A DNA stretch of 59,240 nt from Bacillota bacterium (GCA_021768085.1 JAETOJ010000016.1:1-59240); one strand, 5' to 3'; shown: positions 9,106 to 17,773, counted from the stretch's first letter. Made by a program: numbers and translations. The notes: generated by a model not told the origin, from the letters alone.

Positions 9106-9282
9106 TCAATGCGCAAAGGAGATAGTTACTTCCACATCGTTGGCATAAGACCCCAGTGCCTCAATCCCTGCCTGATCCATCCGGGCGATGACCTCCATCC
9201 CGGCGGCGTTTGTCCCGCAGGCGGCCAGGGATAGCGCCATTGCTCCCGCGAGGAGCAGCGCGTAGAGTTTATGTTTCATCAT
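9106..9282 (-). pseudogene. Truncated lipoprotein
   Basis: A 58-residue frame beginning MMKHKLYALLLAGAMALSLA then ACG, a lipoprotein signal peptide with the lipobox Cys. Only about 35 residues follow (ending VEVTISFAH), with no recognisable domain. Solute-binding or other lipoproteins are far longer, so most of the gene has been deleted. The start has AAAGGA upstream, and tandem TGTGAG boxes lie at 9349-9387 in the promoter region, so the regulatory part may outlive the gene. Confidence 0.5.
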
Positions 9283-9348
9283 CAAAATCCTTTCTGTGTG
9301 ATTGTGAGGGATGTCCCCTCCGCATCTTGTCACACTTTACCGCCCATT

Positions 9349-9391
9349 TGTGAGAAAAGTTTGAAGGAAAAAGCAGGATTTTGTGAGGAAA
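9349..9391 (-). promoter_or_regulatory. Tandem CTCACA-type boxes upstream of lipoprotein remnant
   Basis: On the minus strand CTCACA occurs at 9382-9387 and 9349-9354, 33 bases (three times 11) apart, with a degenerate copy at about 9360. The best copy reads ATTTCCTCACAA, matching the boxes before the response regulator (10983-11003). These are candidate response-regulator sites; the binding protein is inferred. Confidence 0.4.
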
Positions 9392-9429
9392 TAAAAATCA
9401 CAAATCCGTCTGGAAGGACAGATGAGCAG

Positions 9430-9458
9430 TGGAAATTTCTCCGAATTTGCGTTATAAT
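9430..9458 (+). promoter_or_regulatory. Promoter of the AraC-type gene
   Basis: TGGAAA at 9430-9435, a 17-base spacer, and a consensus TATAAT at 9453-9458, about 33 bases before the start codon at 9492. Confidence 0.5.
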
Positions 9459-9491
9459 CAAACAACAATGAAAACGGTAGGGTGAAATGAC

Positions 9492-10382
9492 ATGAGGGAT
9501 ACGGTCTGCCGGTTACAACATCAAGTGCGCGCGCTTCTGGAAACGGACAACAGAGGGATTCCTGCCGTAACGCTATACCGATTTACAGCGGAGTATATCC
9601 CCATGCCCCAGACGGAGCGTCCCTATCTCTACCTTGTGCTGGATGGTGCGCTCCGGCTGCACACGCCGTCGGGAATGCTGGATTACATGGCTGGACAGTA
9701 TTCCATATCCCAAATCGACACCCCACTACGGGGGACGGTGGTTTCCTTTTCCGACCGGCAAGATTTTTTGGCGGTTTGCGTGGAGTTTCTGTCCAGCGAG
9801 GCAATCCAGACGGTCTTAGGCCTGGACAACGATCTCACAGAGCGGATCATGTCAGATCAGATGGGAGAACAGGAAATGTCCGCAGCCGATCGGGCTGTGC
9901 TGGAATCAACCGGCAGGCTTCTGAGCGCTATGACAAGCGCCGTTCCATCGGACTTCATCCGCGGGCTTATCCTGCGGGAAATCATCTACTACGCCCTGTG
10001 CGGCTCCTGCGGGAAGCAATTCATCCAGAGCATCGCAAATGTCCGGCAGGCAGACGAGATCTACAAGGCCAACAGCTGGATCAAGGAGAATTTTCGTGAT
10101 TCCTTTGCCGTGGAGGATCTGGCGGGGCAGAGAAACATGAGTGTGTCTCTGTTTCACCAGAGGTTCAGGAGCGCGGTGGGCATGGGCCCGCTGCAATGCC
10201 AGAAGCGGCTGCGACTCACCGAGGCCAGGCGGTTGATGCTGGATGAGCGCAAAAACGTGACCGAGGCCTCCGCCGAGGTGGGCTATGAGAGCCTGTCTCA
10301 GTTCATCCGGGACTATCGGAGGATGTTCGGTGCGGCGCCCAGGGAGGACATTATGAATTTGCGAAAAGGTCTAAAGAAATAG
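9492..10382 (+). CDS. AraC-family transcriptional regulator
   Basis: A 296-residue regulator with an AraC_N-type cupin sensor (about residues 20-170) and two C-terminal helix-turn-helix motifs (about 190-290). The second DNA-binding part reads RLTEARRLMLDERKNVTEAS then VGYESLSQFIRDYRRMFG, a textbook AraC signature. The ATG has a weak upstream GGGTG. AraC_N regulators usually activate small redox or aldehyde detoxification genes. The neighbouring HbpS, cupin and flavodoxin pieces fit that pattern, but no ligand can be inferred. Confidence 0.92.
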   Translation: MRDTVCRLQHQVRALLETDNRGIPAVTLYRFTAEYIPMPQTERPYLYLVLDGALRLHTPSGMLDYMAGQYSISQIDTPLRGTVVSFSDRQDFLAVCVEFLSSEAIQTVLGLDNDLTERIMSDQMGEQEMSAADRAVLESTGRLLSAMTSAVPSDFIRGLILREIIYYALCGSCGKQFIQSIANVRQADEIYKANSWIKENFRDSFAVEDLAGQRNMSVSLFHQRFRSAVGMGPLQCQKRLRLTEARRLMLDERKNVTEASAEVGYESLSQFIRDYRRMFGAAPREDIMNLRKGLKK

Positions 10383-10494
10383 GCAGATTTCCTGGAGAAA
10401 CGGGCAAGTATTACAGGGGAAATCTCTGCTATACTGCGGTTGCCGCACAAGGGGAGGCACCCTGGCGGCAAATTGCAGAACGGAGGTTTTCCAA

Positions 10495-10905
10495 ATGATT
10501 TTGACGGATGAACTGTGTGACAAATTGTGCGCTGCCGCGTGGGAAAAGAGCCGGGAGCTGGGCATTGACATCAGTTTTGCTGTCTACGATGAGCACGGGC
10601 TACCCCGAGTATACCGGAGATATGGCGAGGCGCTGGTACTGAGCGTGACCCTGGTTCCTGGGAAGGCGTATACCGCCGCTGTGACCCAGTGCAAAACCAA
10701 GGACGTGGCGGGGGCGGCCGCGGAGGGCGCCCCGCTCATGGCGATCCAGACAAACGACCCGCGGATCACGCTGGTGGCCGGGGGATATCCCCTGTTCGTG
10801 AAGGGCAGGATCGCCGGAGGGATCGGAGTAGGCGGCGGTACGGAAGCGCAGGACTGCGAAATTGCGGAATATGTCCTGTCTGTGTTCGAGGGACTGACCG
10901 CCTAA
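10495..10905 (+). CDS. GlcG/HbpS-family protein
   Basis: A 136-residue protein of the GlcG/HbpS (DUF336) family. Members bind haem or cobalamin, or act as small extracellular sensors or chaperones. Typical signatures are AAAWEKSRELGIDISFAVYD near the N-terminus, KAYTAAVTQCKT in the middle and a glycine-rich core GGYPLFVKGRIAGGIGVGGG. Length matches the family and there is no signal peptide. GGAGG lies before the ATG. It follows the AraC gene by 112 bases on the same strand and ends just before a long hairpin. Haem binding is not shown by any specific residue I can point to. Confidence 0.85.
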   Translation: MILTDELCDKLCAAAWEKSRELGIDISFAVYDEHGLPRVYRRYGEALVLSVTLVPGKAYTAAVTQCKTKDVAGAAAEGAPLMAIQTNDPRITLVAGGYPLFVKGRIAGGIGVGGGTEAQDCEIAEYVLSVFEGLTA

Positions 10906-10910
10906 AATGG

Positions 10911-10951
10911 TGACAAAATGAGCCGCCCGGACCGGGCGGCTCATTTTGTCA
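10911..10951. terminator. Perfect 20-bp hairpin terminator
   Basis: TGACAAAATGAGCCGCCCGG is followed, after one base, by its exact reverse complement. The A/T-rich outer and GC inner parts resemble a bidirectional terminator. It separates the GlcG/HbpS gene from the two-component operon. Confidence 0.7.
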
Positions 10952-10982
10952 TCTGCAAAAGAAAAGCGATCAAATTTTTTGA

Positions 10983-11003
10983 TTTCCTCACACTTTCCTC
11001 ACA
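10983..11003 (+). promoter_or_regulatory. Tandem TTTCCTCACA repeats upstream of the response regulator
   Basis: TTTCCTCACA occurs at 10983-10992 and again at 10994-11003, a period of 11 bases, about 50 bases before the start codon. OmpR-family regulators commonly bind such tandem direct repeats. Similar boxes occur at 9349-9391 and 13978-14019. Confidence 0.5.
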
Positions 11004-11050
11004 ACTATGCTGTATCCTATGGTATCATATCGGCAAAAGGGGGTTGCTCC

Positions 11051-11722
11051 ATGCCAAGTATGCTGATTGTAGACGACGATCTCCACCTTCGCAAATTGGT
11101 GCTGACCTACGCGCAAATGGAGAGTTACCAGTGCCGGGAGGCGGAGAATGGGGAGCAGGCCCTGGCCCTGCTCCGGGAGGCCGAGTCCGACATCATCATT
11201 TTAGACGTGATGATGCCGGGGAAGGACGGCTTTGAGACGCTGGGAGAGCTGCGGCAGTTCACCCAGGCCCCGGTCATCATGCTCACCGCCCGGGGCGAGG
11301 AATATGATAAGCTGCTGGGCTTCAATCTGGGGGCGGACGACTACGTCCCCAAGCCCTTCAGCCCCAAGGAGCTGATGGCCCGGGTGGGCGCGGTGCTGAA
11401 ACGGGCGGGAGGGCAAAAGCGTCCCGCCGGGCTGGCCTTCGGCGGACTGACGATTCAGCCAGAGGCCCGCGCCGTAACGGTAGACGGCAAAGCGGTCAGC
11501 CTGCCGCCCAAGGAATTTGACCTTCTGCTGAAGCTGGCGGAGAATGAGCGCATGGTCTTTACCCGGGATCAGCTTTTGGATCAGGTGTGGGGCTTTGACT
11601 ACTTCGGGGACGCCCGGACAGTGGATACCCACGTCAAGGCCCTGCGGGAGCACCTGGGGCCGTACCGAAAATTGATTGAAACCGTATGGGGGGTAGGATA
11701 TAAATTTGAGTACAAAGAGTAA
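11051..11722 (+). CDS. OmpR-family response regulator
   Basis: A 223-residue regulator. The receiver domain (1-120) has the acidic pocket in MLIVDDDLHLRK, phosphoacceptor D52 in IILDVMMPGKDG and Lys in DDYVPKPFSP. The winged-helix domain (about 130-223) has PPKEFDLLLKLAENERMVFT and DARTVDTHVKALREHLG. The ATG at 11051 is chosen over an upstream in-frame ATG because AAGGGGG precedes it and the receiver begins there. It overlaps the kinase gene by 17 bases. Tandem repeats at 10983-11003 suggest autoregulation. Confidence 0.93.
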   Translation: MPSMLIVDDDLHLRKLVLTYAQMESYQCREAENGEQALALLREAESDIIILDVMMPGKDGFETLGELRQFTQAPVIMLTARGEEYDKLLGFNLGADDYVPKPFSPKELMARVGAVLKRAGGQKRPAGLAFGGLTIQPEARAVTVDGKAVSLPPKEFDLLLKLAENERMVFTRDQLLDQVWGFDYFGDARTVDTHVKALREHLGPYRKLIETVWGVGYKFEYKE

Positions 11723-13163
11723 GAAAAAATGCCGCTGCGTCAGCATGGCCATCCTTCTGTGGGGCATTATGATGGTGCTGGTGCTGGTGACGGTGGCCTT
11801 TATGTGGGTATTCCAGATCCACTTTATGGAGCGCAACTACATCGAGTCCAACATCACCGAGGTGCAGGCCCAGGTGGAGGCGGTGCTGGACGATTTAAAA
11901 ACAGAGGATCTGGCCTATAATGAGCAGCTTCTCTCCTCCCTCAGCCATGCGGCGGACGGGAAGCTGCTGATTGTCAACGGCAGCGGCCAGCTGATCGACC
12001 TCTATACCCTGGGACATCCGATTGACTTAAAAGAAAACCGCACAGATATTTTAGTGTGGGAGCGGATCGCGGACGGGGAGAACTACGCCGCTATTCTGGC
12101 GGGAGAGACCTATTGCCATGAAACGGTGGAGGGAAACCGCATCGTCTCCTATGAGCAGGGGGTACCGGTGCGGTATTACGGCGAAGATGCTTACCTGATC
12201 CTCTACCACTCGTTCAGCGAGCTATATACCGTGCTGGACATGAACCGCCAGCAGCTGGTGATGCTCACAATCCTGCTGACGCTGATCTCCGCGATTCTGG
12301 CGGGGGTGCTGTCCAAACTGTTCACCAGCCCCATCCTAACCATCAAAAAGACGGTGGACGCCTTGGCGGCGGGCGATCTGACGGCCAAGCCGGGGCTGAA
12401 GCGGCGGGACGAGATCGGCCAGCTGTCCTGCTCGGTGGAGAAGCTGGGGCAGGCTCTCCAGCGGGTAGATGTTCTGCGGAAGGAGGTCATCGCCAACGTC
12501 TCCCACGAGCTGCGCTCCCCGCTGGCGCTGATCGGCGGCTACGCGGAGATGGTGCGGGACATCACCTGGAAGGACGACGCCCAGCGGGAGGAAAACCTGA
12601 ACCTGATCATCAGCGAGGCCAACCGTATGAGCGTGATGGTTAGCGACATTCTGGACTATTCCCAGCTCCAATCCGGCTGTCTCCAGTTGAACCGGGGGGA
12701 GTATGATCTATGCGAGATTGTGGAGCATGAGGTGCGCCGTTGTGAGCAGAGCGCCCAGGAAAACCACCTTGCACTGTCCTTTGAGGGCCCGGGCGAAGAA
12801 TTGAACGTCCAGGTGGACGCCCTGAAAATCAGCCAGGTGGTGCGCAACCTGCTCAACAACGCCATCAATCACACCAAAGACGGGGAGACGATCACGGTCT
12901 CGGTGGGGAAAGACAGGCAGGGCTATCTGGTGCGGGTGGTCAATCCCGGCGAGCCCATCCCGGAGGAGGACCGGGCGATCATCTGGGAGCGCTACCAGCG
13001 CAGCCAGCACCAGGCCGGGCGGCGGCAGGGGACGGGCATTGGCCTGTCCATCGTCAAGACGATCCTGGACGCCCACGGCATGACCTATGGTGTGGACTGC
13101 CGGGACGGGCTGACCTGCTTCTGGTTCCGTTATCCCGTGAGCCCTTTATCATCAAATCAATAA
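11706..13163 (+). CDS. Membrane sensor histidine kinase
   Basis: A 485-residue kinase paired with the preceding regulator. It has a first membrane helix at about 13-35, an extracytoplasmic sensor of about 145 residues, a second helix at about 180-205, HAMP, a dimerisation domain with phospho-acceptor H267 in NVSHELRSPLALIGGYAEM, and an ATPase domain with N-box NLLNNAINHTKDGE and G-box GTGIGLSIVKTILDAHG. The TTG at 11706 has AGGA upstream and overlaps the regulator gene, favouring coupled translation; ATG 11745 is an alternative. The sensor region matches no family I recognise. Confidence 0.9.
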   Translation: MSTKSKKKCRCVSMAILLWGIMMVLVLVTVAFMWVFQIHFMERNYIESNITEVQAQVEAVLDDLKTEDLAYNEQLLSSLSHAADGKLLIVNGSGQLIDLYTLGHPIDLKENRTDILVWERIADGENYAAILAGETYCHETVEGNRIVSYEQGVPVRYYGEDAYLILYHSFSELYTVLDMNRQQLVMLTILLTLISAILAGVLSKLFTSPILTIKKTVDALAAGDLTAKPGLKRRDEIGQLSCSVEKLGQALQRVDVLRKEVIANVSHELRSPLALIGGYAEMVRDITWKDDAQREENLNLIISEANRMSVMVSDILDYSQLQSGCLQLNRGEYDLCEIVEHEVRRCEQSAQENHLALSFEGPGEELNVQVDALKISQVVRNLLNNAINHTKDGETITVSVGKDRQGYLVRVVNPGEPIPEEDRAIIWERYQRSQHQAGRRQGTGIGLSIVKTILDAHGMTYGVDCRDGLTCFWFRYPVSPLSSNQ

Positions 13164-13185
13164 TAAAACAGGAGGAATCACAACT

Positions 13186-13623
13186 ATGGCGAAAAAGCAG
13201 ACGGCGGGCCGGGACAATCTGGGGGATCTCGCCCCCAAATTCGCGCAGCTGAACGACGACGTTCTCTTTGGCGAGGTGTGGTCACGGGAGGAGCAGCTTT
13301 CCCCCCGCGACCGCAGCATGATCACCATCGCGGCGCTGTTCTCGGCGGGCCTGTATCCCCAACTCAAGTCCCATCTGATGATCGGGAAGGAGCACGGCAT
13401 CACCAAACAGGAGGCCGTGGAGATCGTGACACAGCTGGCCTTTTACTGCGGCTGGCCCAAAGCGTGGAGCACCTTTCCGCTGATTCGGGAGGTCTATGGG
13501 GACGGAGAGGCCGAAGTGACCGATCCCGCCAAGCTCTCCGCCTTTCCTGTGGGGGAGAAAAACGACGCCTTTGCACAGTATTTTATCGGGCAGAGCTACC
13601 TTGCCCCGCTGTCCACCCGGTAG
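13186..13623 (+). CDS. Carboxymuconolactone decarboxylase-family domain (first half of a split gene)
   Basis: A 145-residue CMD/AhpD-like domain with LSPRDRSMITIAALFSAGLY, KSHLMIGKEHGITKQEAVEI and LAFYCGWPKAWSTFPLIREV. GGAGG precedes the ATG. The frame ends in TAG at 13621-13623 directly after YFIGQSYLAPLSTR. The following codons continue in the same frame into a cupin domain with no gap. CMD-cupin fusions of about 250 residues with a similar FIGQSYLAP linker are known, so TAG probably replaces a sense codon such as CAG. The CMD half alone may still fold. CMD proteins are often reductases or decarboxylases of unknown substrate. Confidence 0.85.
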   Translation: MAKKQTAGRDNLGDLAPKFAQLNDDVLFGEVWSREEQLSPRDRSMITIAALFSAGLYPQLKSHLMIGKEHGITKQEAVEIVTQLAFYCGWPKAWSTFPLIREVYGDGEAEVTDPAKLSAFPVGEKNDAFAQYFIGQSYLAPLSTR

Positions 13624-13929
13624 GTGCCGGTGTTCAACGTGACCTTTGAACCCGGATGCCGGAATAATTGGCATATCCACCACGCCTCCAAGGGCGGCGG
13701 TCAGATGCTGATCTGCGTCAGCGGCCGGGGCTGGTATCAGGAGTGGGGCCAGGAGGCTCGGGAACTGCACTCCGGTGATGTGGTAAACATTCCAGCCGGG
13801 GTTAAGCACTGGCATGGCGCGGCCCAGGATTCCTGGTTTCAGCATCTGGCCATTGAGGTTCCTGGAGAGGATACCCATACTGAGTGGTGCGAGCCGGTGG
13901 ACGGAGAACAATACAGCAAAATAGGATAG
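13624..13929 (+). CDS. Cupin domain (second half of the split CMD-cupin gene)
   Basis: About 101 residues of a single-domain cupin in the same frame as the preceding CMD domain, beginning with GTG immediately after its TAG. Cupin metal-site motifs are visible: NNWHIHHASKGGGQMLICVS (His pair), a Glu/Gly strand, and VVNIPAGVKHWHGA. No ribosome site precedes the GTG, so expression would need readthrough, reinitiation at the stop, or reversion. It is best treated as the 3' part of a gene broken by nonsense mutation. Confidence 0.7.
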   Translation: MPVFNVTFEPGCRNNWHIHHASKGGGQMLICVSGRGWYQEWGQEARELHSGDVVNIPAGVKHWHGAAQDSWFQHLAIEVPGEDTHTEWCEPVDGEQYSKIG

Positions 13930-13932
13930 CGA

Positions 13933-13976
13933 AAAAAGCCGGTTATCAACATGAAAGAACTGATAACCGGCTTTTT
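13933..13976 (+). terminator. Intrinsic terminator
   Basis: A 16-bp stem (13933-13948 with 13961-13976), core GCCGGTTATCA, ends in TTTTT followed by ATTT. It lies four bases after the cupin stop. Confidence 0.85.
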
Positions 13977-13977
13977 A

Positions 13978-14019
13978 TTTCTCACAGAATCCTGTGAATT
14001 TCCTCACATTCTCTCACAA
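13978..14019 (+). promoter_or_regulatory. CTCACA box cluster
   Basis: CTCACA occurs at 13981-13986, 14003-14008 and 14013-14018, at spacings of 22 and 10 bases. One copy is embedded in TTTCCTCACA, identical to the repeats before the response regulator. It overlaps the 5' end of the flavodoxin remnant, whose original promoter it may have served. Confidence 0.4.
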
Positions 14020-14242
14020 ATTCGAGGAGCTGCGGCAGAATGCCCGCCCGGAGCTGTCCAGTGCGATTGAAAACCTGGACAACTACAACGTGATCTTTCT
14101 GGGCTATCCCAACTGGAACGCCGACTTGCCCATGCCCCTCTATACCTTCCTGGACACCTATGATCTCTCCGGGAAAAATGTTGTCTACTCTCTGGTAAAG
14201 ATTTTGGCAGACGCGGAGCATGGAGCGGCTGGGGGTGTCTGA
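13994..14242 (+). pseudogene. Internal fragment of a flavodoxin
   Basis: From about codon 8 the frame reads FEELRQNARPELSSAIENLD then YNVIFLGYPNWNADLPMPLYTFLDTYDLSGK, the middle of a long-chain flavodoxin including the FMN-contacting YPNW loop. The N-terminal phosphate-binding loop is missing and the frame leaves the family after DLSGKN, ending with TGA. It is a deletion remnant, perhaps once co-regulated with the two-component system through the boxes at its 5' end. Confidence 0.7.
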
Positions 14243-14344
14243 CCCTGTCCCATAGCCCCACGGCATCACCTGTCCCATCGCGAAAATCGGTGTGGACAAT
14301 ATGGTTCTCACAAAAAGAAGAAGTATGTCCTATAAACGCAAAGA

Positions 14345-14379
14345 GGCGGACGCAGCCGTGTTTTCACGGTGCGTCCGCC
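14345..14379. terminator. Hairpin, probable terminator
   Basis: GGCGGACGCA and CCGTG pair with CACGG and TGCGTCCGCC around a TTTT loop, with a two-base bulge. It lies between the flavodoxin remnant and the 3' end of the malic enzyme gene and could serve either. The ~170 bases up to 14546 show nothing else. Confidence 0.5.
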
Positions 14380-14546
14380 ATCTTCGTTCTTATTCTGTTT
14401 TGACCGTCTGTTTTTTCCCGACATTCAGCATACTGATTTCAGAAATAGTGGCTGGACATCAAGAATTTTAGGATCGTTTCCATCCACTGTCCATTGACTT
14501 TTTTGATTCATATCTCATGTCAGGATAATTCGCCATTTGCCGGAAC

Positions 14547-15719
14547 TTATCCCCGCGCAATGCCCTGCTCCCGGGCCTCGGCGGCTACGGCTTCGGCTAC
14601 GGCTTCGGCCACAGATTTGTCCAGGACAGAGGGAATGATGTATTCCGCGCTGAGCTTGTTCTCAGGCACCAGGGCCGCCAGAGCTTTAGCAGCCCTGACT
14701 TTCATGCCCTCGGTGATATCGGTGGCCCGCACAGATAAAGCGCCCTTGAATACACCGGGGAACACCAACACATTGTTGATCTGATTGGGAAAGTCGCTCC
14801 GCCCGGTTCCCACGACGACGGCGCCTCCCCGCTTGGCCTCATCGGGCATAATCTCGGGCACAGGGTTAGCCATTGGGAACACGATGCCATGATTCATGGT
14901 TTCCACCATCTCTGCGGTAACCAAGCCGGGACGGGATACACCAATGAAGGCGTCCGCCCCCTTCAGCGCATCGGCCAATGAGCCGTGCTCATGGCCGCGG
15001 TTGGAGATGTGGCTGATTCCCTCCTGGCCAGCGTTTAGGCCCTCGTCGCCCTCACAGATAATGCCATTGATATCGCACATCACTACGTTGCCAAACCCCA
15101 TGGAGATGAGCAGCTTTCCAATGGCGCATCCAGCGGCACCTGCACCGTTGATGACGATTCTAATCCTGCCCATTTCTTTTCCCGTCACCTTCATGGCATT
15201 GATAAGAGCGGCGGCGACTACGATGGCAGTGCCGTGCTGATCATCATGAAATACCGGGATATCGCACAGCTCCTTCAACCGCCGCTCCACCTCGAAGCAC
15301 CGGGGGGCGGCAATGTCCTCTAAATTAATGCCGCCGAAGCTTTTGGAGATCAGATAAATGGTCTCCACCAACTTGTCCACATCTTTTGTGTCCACGCAGA
15401 TGGGGAATGCATCTACATCACCGAACTCTTTAAATAGGGCACATTTGCCTTCCATGACAGGCATACTGGCGGCAGGGCCGATATCGCCCAACCCCAGCAC
15501 AGCGGAGCCGTCGGTAATAACCGCCACCAGGTTGCTGCGGCGGGTGAGGGCAAAGGACTTGTCATAGTCCGCCTGGATTTCCCGGCAAGGCTGGGCTACG
15601 CCGGGGGTATAGAGCAAGGACAGGTCATCCCGGCTCTCAACGTGTTTGCGGGACACCACCTCAATTTTACCGCGGAGCGCGTAGTGAAGGGCCAGAGACC
15701 GCTGGCTAATTTCGTCCAA
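14547..15719 (-). CDS. NAD(P)-dependent malic enzyme
   Basis: A 390-residue oxidative decarboxylase converting malate to pyruvate and CO2 with NAD(P)H. It is the short bacterial form. Signatures are LSLLYTPGVAQPCREI, the divalent-metal region VFHDDQHGTAIVVAAALINA, Rossmann motif VINGAGAAGCAIGKLL, and FPMANPVPEI. The start is TTG at 15719 with AGGAAG eight bases upstream; no ATG fits the family N-terminus. It is the last gene of the minus arm, 45 bases after class II fumarase, so fumarate to malate to pyruvate is encoded contiguously. Confidence 0.93.
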   Translation of the reverse strand: MDEISQRSLALHYALRGKIEVVSRKHVESRDDLSLLYTPGVAQPCREIQADYDKSFALTRRSNLVAVITDGSAVLGLGDIGPAASMPVMEGKCALFKEFGDVDAFPICVDTKDVDKLVETIYLISKSFGGINLEDIAAPRCFEVERRLKELCDIPVFHDDQHGTAIVVAAALINAMKVTGKEMGRIRIVINGAGAAGCAIGKLLISMGFGNVVMCDINGIICEGDEGLNAGQEGISHISNRGHEHGSLADALKGADAFIGVSRPGLVTAEMVETMNHGIVFPMANPVPEIMPDEAKRGGAVVVGTGRSDFPNQINNVLVFPGVFKGALSVRATDITEGMKVRAAKALAALVPENKLSAEYIIPSVLDKSVAEAVAEAVAAEAREQGIARG

Positions 15720-15764
15720 AGAAATAACTTCCTTTCTTGTTTAATAAGGAGGCAGAACGTGGAT

Positions 15765-17132
15765 CTATACCATCTCCTCTGGGTGGAACACTTCGTCAAA
15801 ACGATCTGCGGTTAAGAAACCCTGCTTGACGCACGCTTCTTTCAGGGAAATACCTTCTTGATGGGCCAGCTTGGCGGTTTTGGCCGCGTTGTCATAGCCG
15901 ATGTAGGGATTTAGCGCGGTGACCAGCATCAGAGAATTGTGCAAGTTATGGAGGCAGCGCTCCCGGTCGGCCATGATACCGCTGCAACAGTTGATGTTGA
16001 AAGACTCGATACAGTCAGCCAGCAAGCGGGCCGATTGGAGGAAATTGTAGATGCACACAGGCATAAAGACATTGAGTTCAAAATTTCCCTGGCTGGCCGC
16101 AAGGCCCACTGCTACGTCGTTCCCCATCACTTGGACCGCCACCATGGTGACGGCTTCACATTGAGTTGGATTGACCTTGCCGGGCATAATAGAGGAACCC
16201 GGCTCGTTTTCTGGGATATGCAGCTCGCCCAGGCCGCACCGGGGTCCGGAGGCCAGCCAGCGTATGTCATTGGCGATTTTCATCAGGTCTGCCGCCAGAG
16301 CCTTCATAGCCCCATGGGCAAACACCAATTCGTCCTTGCTGGTAAGGGCGTGGAACTTGTTGGGATCTGTAGTAAAGCCCTTGCCTGTCAGCTCCCGCAC
16401 CGCCGCGGCGACCTCTTCGGCAAACCCAGTTGGGGCGTTGAGGCCGGTGCCAACGGCAGTGCCTCCAAGTGCCAGCATCTGGAGTCCGGACAGGCTGGCC
16501 TCAAGCATTTTGCAGTCCCGCTCCAAGGAGGCCCGCCAGCCACTGATCTCCTGCCCCAGGGTAATGGGCACCGCATCCTGAAGATGGGTGCGGCCTGATT
16601 TTACAACATCAGCATTTTCCACCTCCAGCCGTTGGAAGGTTTCGATCAACTGCTTTAGGGCGGGGAATACCGCATCTTCCAGTGCCAGCACCGCCGCGAT
16701 ATGCATTGCGGTGGGGAAGGTATCGTTGGAGGACTGGGACATATTTACATGGTCGTTTGGATGAAGCAGCTTTTTTCCGGCCAGTTCGTTTCCCCGGTTG
16801 GCAATGACCTCGTTGACGTTCATGTTGGACTGGGTGCCCGAGCCGGTCTGCCACACCACAAGGGGAAAGTGACTGTCCAGCGTGCCTGCCGTTACCTCGT
16901 CCGCTGCGGTGCAGATGAGGCGGAACCGCTCCTCATCCAGCTTACCCAGCCGGTGGTTGGCCATTGCCGCGGCCTTTTTCAGTATGCCAAAGGCATGGAT
17001 GATCTCCTGCGGCATCCGCTCCGTCCCGATTTTGAAATTTTGATAGCTGCGCTGGGTCTGGGCCGCCCAGTAGCGGTCCGCCGGGACTTGCATTTCACCC
17101 ATGCTGTCCCGCTCGATGCGATATTCCATCAT
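15765..17132 (-). CDS. fumC: Class II fumarate hydratase
   Basis: A 455-residue fumarase/aspartase-superfamily enzyme, oxygen-stable and iron-independent, interconverting fumarate and malate. Signatures are [20 protein letters not shown], the conserved [29 protein letters not shown], and the mobile loop [16 protein letters not shown] with the catalytic Ser. Length is typical. Two adjacent ATGs (17132, 17129) follow AGGAG; either could start. A two-subunit class I fumarase-type enzyme lies directly upstream in the same operon, so one of the two may have another substrate. Confidence 0.95.
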   Translation of the reverse strand: MMEYRIERDSMGEMQVPADRYWAAQTQRSYQNFKIGTERMPQEIIHAFGILKKAAAMANHRLGKLDEERFRLICTAADEVTAGTLDSHFPLVVWQTGSGTQSNMNVNEVIANRGNELAGKKLLHPNDHVNMSQSSNDTFPTAMHIAAVLALEDAVFPALKQLIETFQRLEVENADVVKSGRTHLQDAVPITLGQEISGWRASLERDCKMLEASLSGLQMLALGGTAVGTGLNAPTGFAEEVAAAVRELTGKGFTTDPNKFHALTSKDELVFAHGAMKALAADLMKIANDIRWLASGPRCGLGELHIPENEPGSSIMPGKVNPTQCEAVTMVAVQVMGNDVAVGLAASQGNFELNVFMPVCIYNFLQSARLLADCIESFNINCCSGIMADRERCLHNLHNSLMLVTALNPYIGYDNAAKTAKLAHQEGISLKEACVKQGFLTADRFDEVFHPEEMV

Positions 17133-17153
17133 AGTTTCTCCTTCCGTAGTGCT

Positions 17154-17744
17154 TTACGCCGGATAGCGTGCGGCAATTTGCTCCAGAGCTGCCTTCCGCA
17201 GGTTGGCATAGATGCTGTCTCCATGGGTATCCATACCCACCACCAGAGGGCCGAACTCCCTGGCCCGGAGGTCCCAGATGGCTTCAGGCATTCCCATATC
17301 CAGCCAGGTCACATCTTCAATGCTTTCCACCCCCTGGGCCAGCTTGGCAGCACAGCCGGGGGCTGCCTGAAGATACACATAGCCGTATTCGCCGCAGGCG
17401 CGCAGGGTATCCTCCGCCATGCCGCCCTTACCAATCACGGCCCGAAGACCCAACCCGCCCACCATTGCGGCGTAGGGCTCCATCCGGATAGAGGTGGTGG
17501 GACCGATGACGTTCAACCGCCAAGAGCCGTCGCTGTTTTTCAGCGCTACAGGCCCGGCGTGAAAGACCGCCGCACCGGCAAAGTTCTTAGGCGGGGGGGT
17601 TCCTTCTTTCAGCAGGCCCTGAATCCTAAGATGGGCCATATCTCGAGCGGTAAAGATATGCCCGCTGAGGTAAACCACGTCGCCCACCTTCAGGCTACGT
17701 ACGTCCTCCTCCTTTAAAGGTGTCGATAGATGATAGATAGCCAT
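17154..17744 (-). CDS. Class I fumarase/tartrate dehydratase-type hydratase, beta subunit
   Basis: A 196-residue protein matching the C-terminal (beta) half of class I Fe-S hydro-lyases. Signatures are LKVGDVVYLSGHIFTARDMA near the N-terminus, FHAGPVALKNSDG, GPTTSIRMEPYAAMVGGLGL and AVIGKGGM. It pairs with the alpha subunit 29 bases upstream; together they would carry an oxygen-sensitive 4Fe-4S centre. Fumarase, L-tartrate dehydratase and mesaconase share this architecture. The ATG at 17744 is chosen for AAGGAGAA upstream. Confidence 0.9.
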   Translation of the reverse strand: MAIYHLSTPLKEEDVRSLKVGDVVYLSGHIFTARDMAHLRIQGLLKEGTPPPKNFAGAAVFHAGPVALKNSDGSWRLNVIGPTTSIRMEPYAAMVGGLGLRAVIGKGGMAEDTLRACGEYGYVYLQAAPGCAAKLAQGVESIEDVTWLDMGMPEAIWDLRAREFGPLVVGMDTHGDSIYANLRKAALEQIAARYPA

Positions 17745-17773
17745 ATCATATTCTCCTTTTGCCGCAGCGGCGC

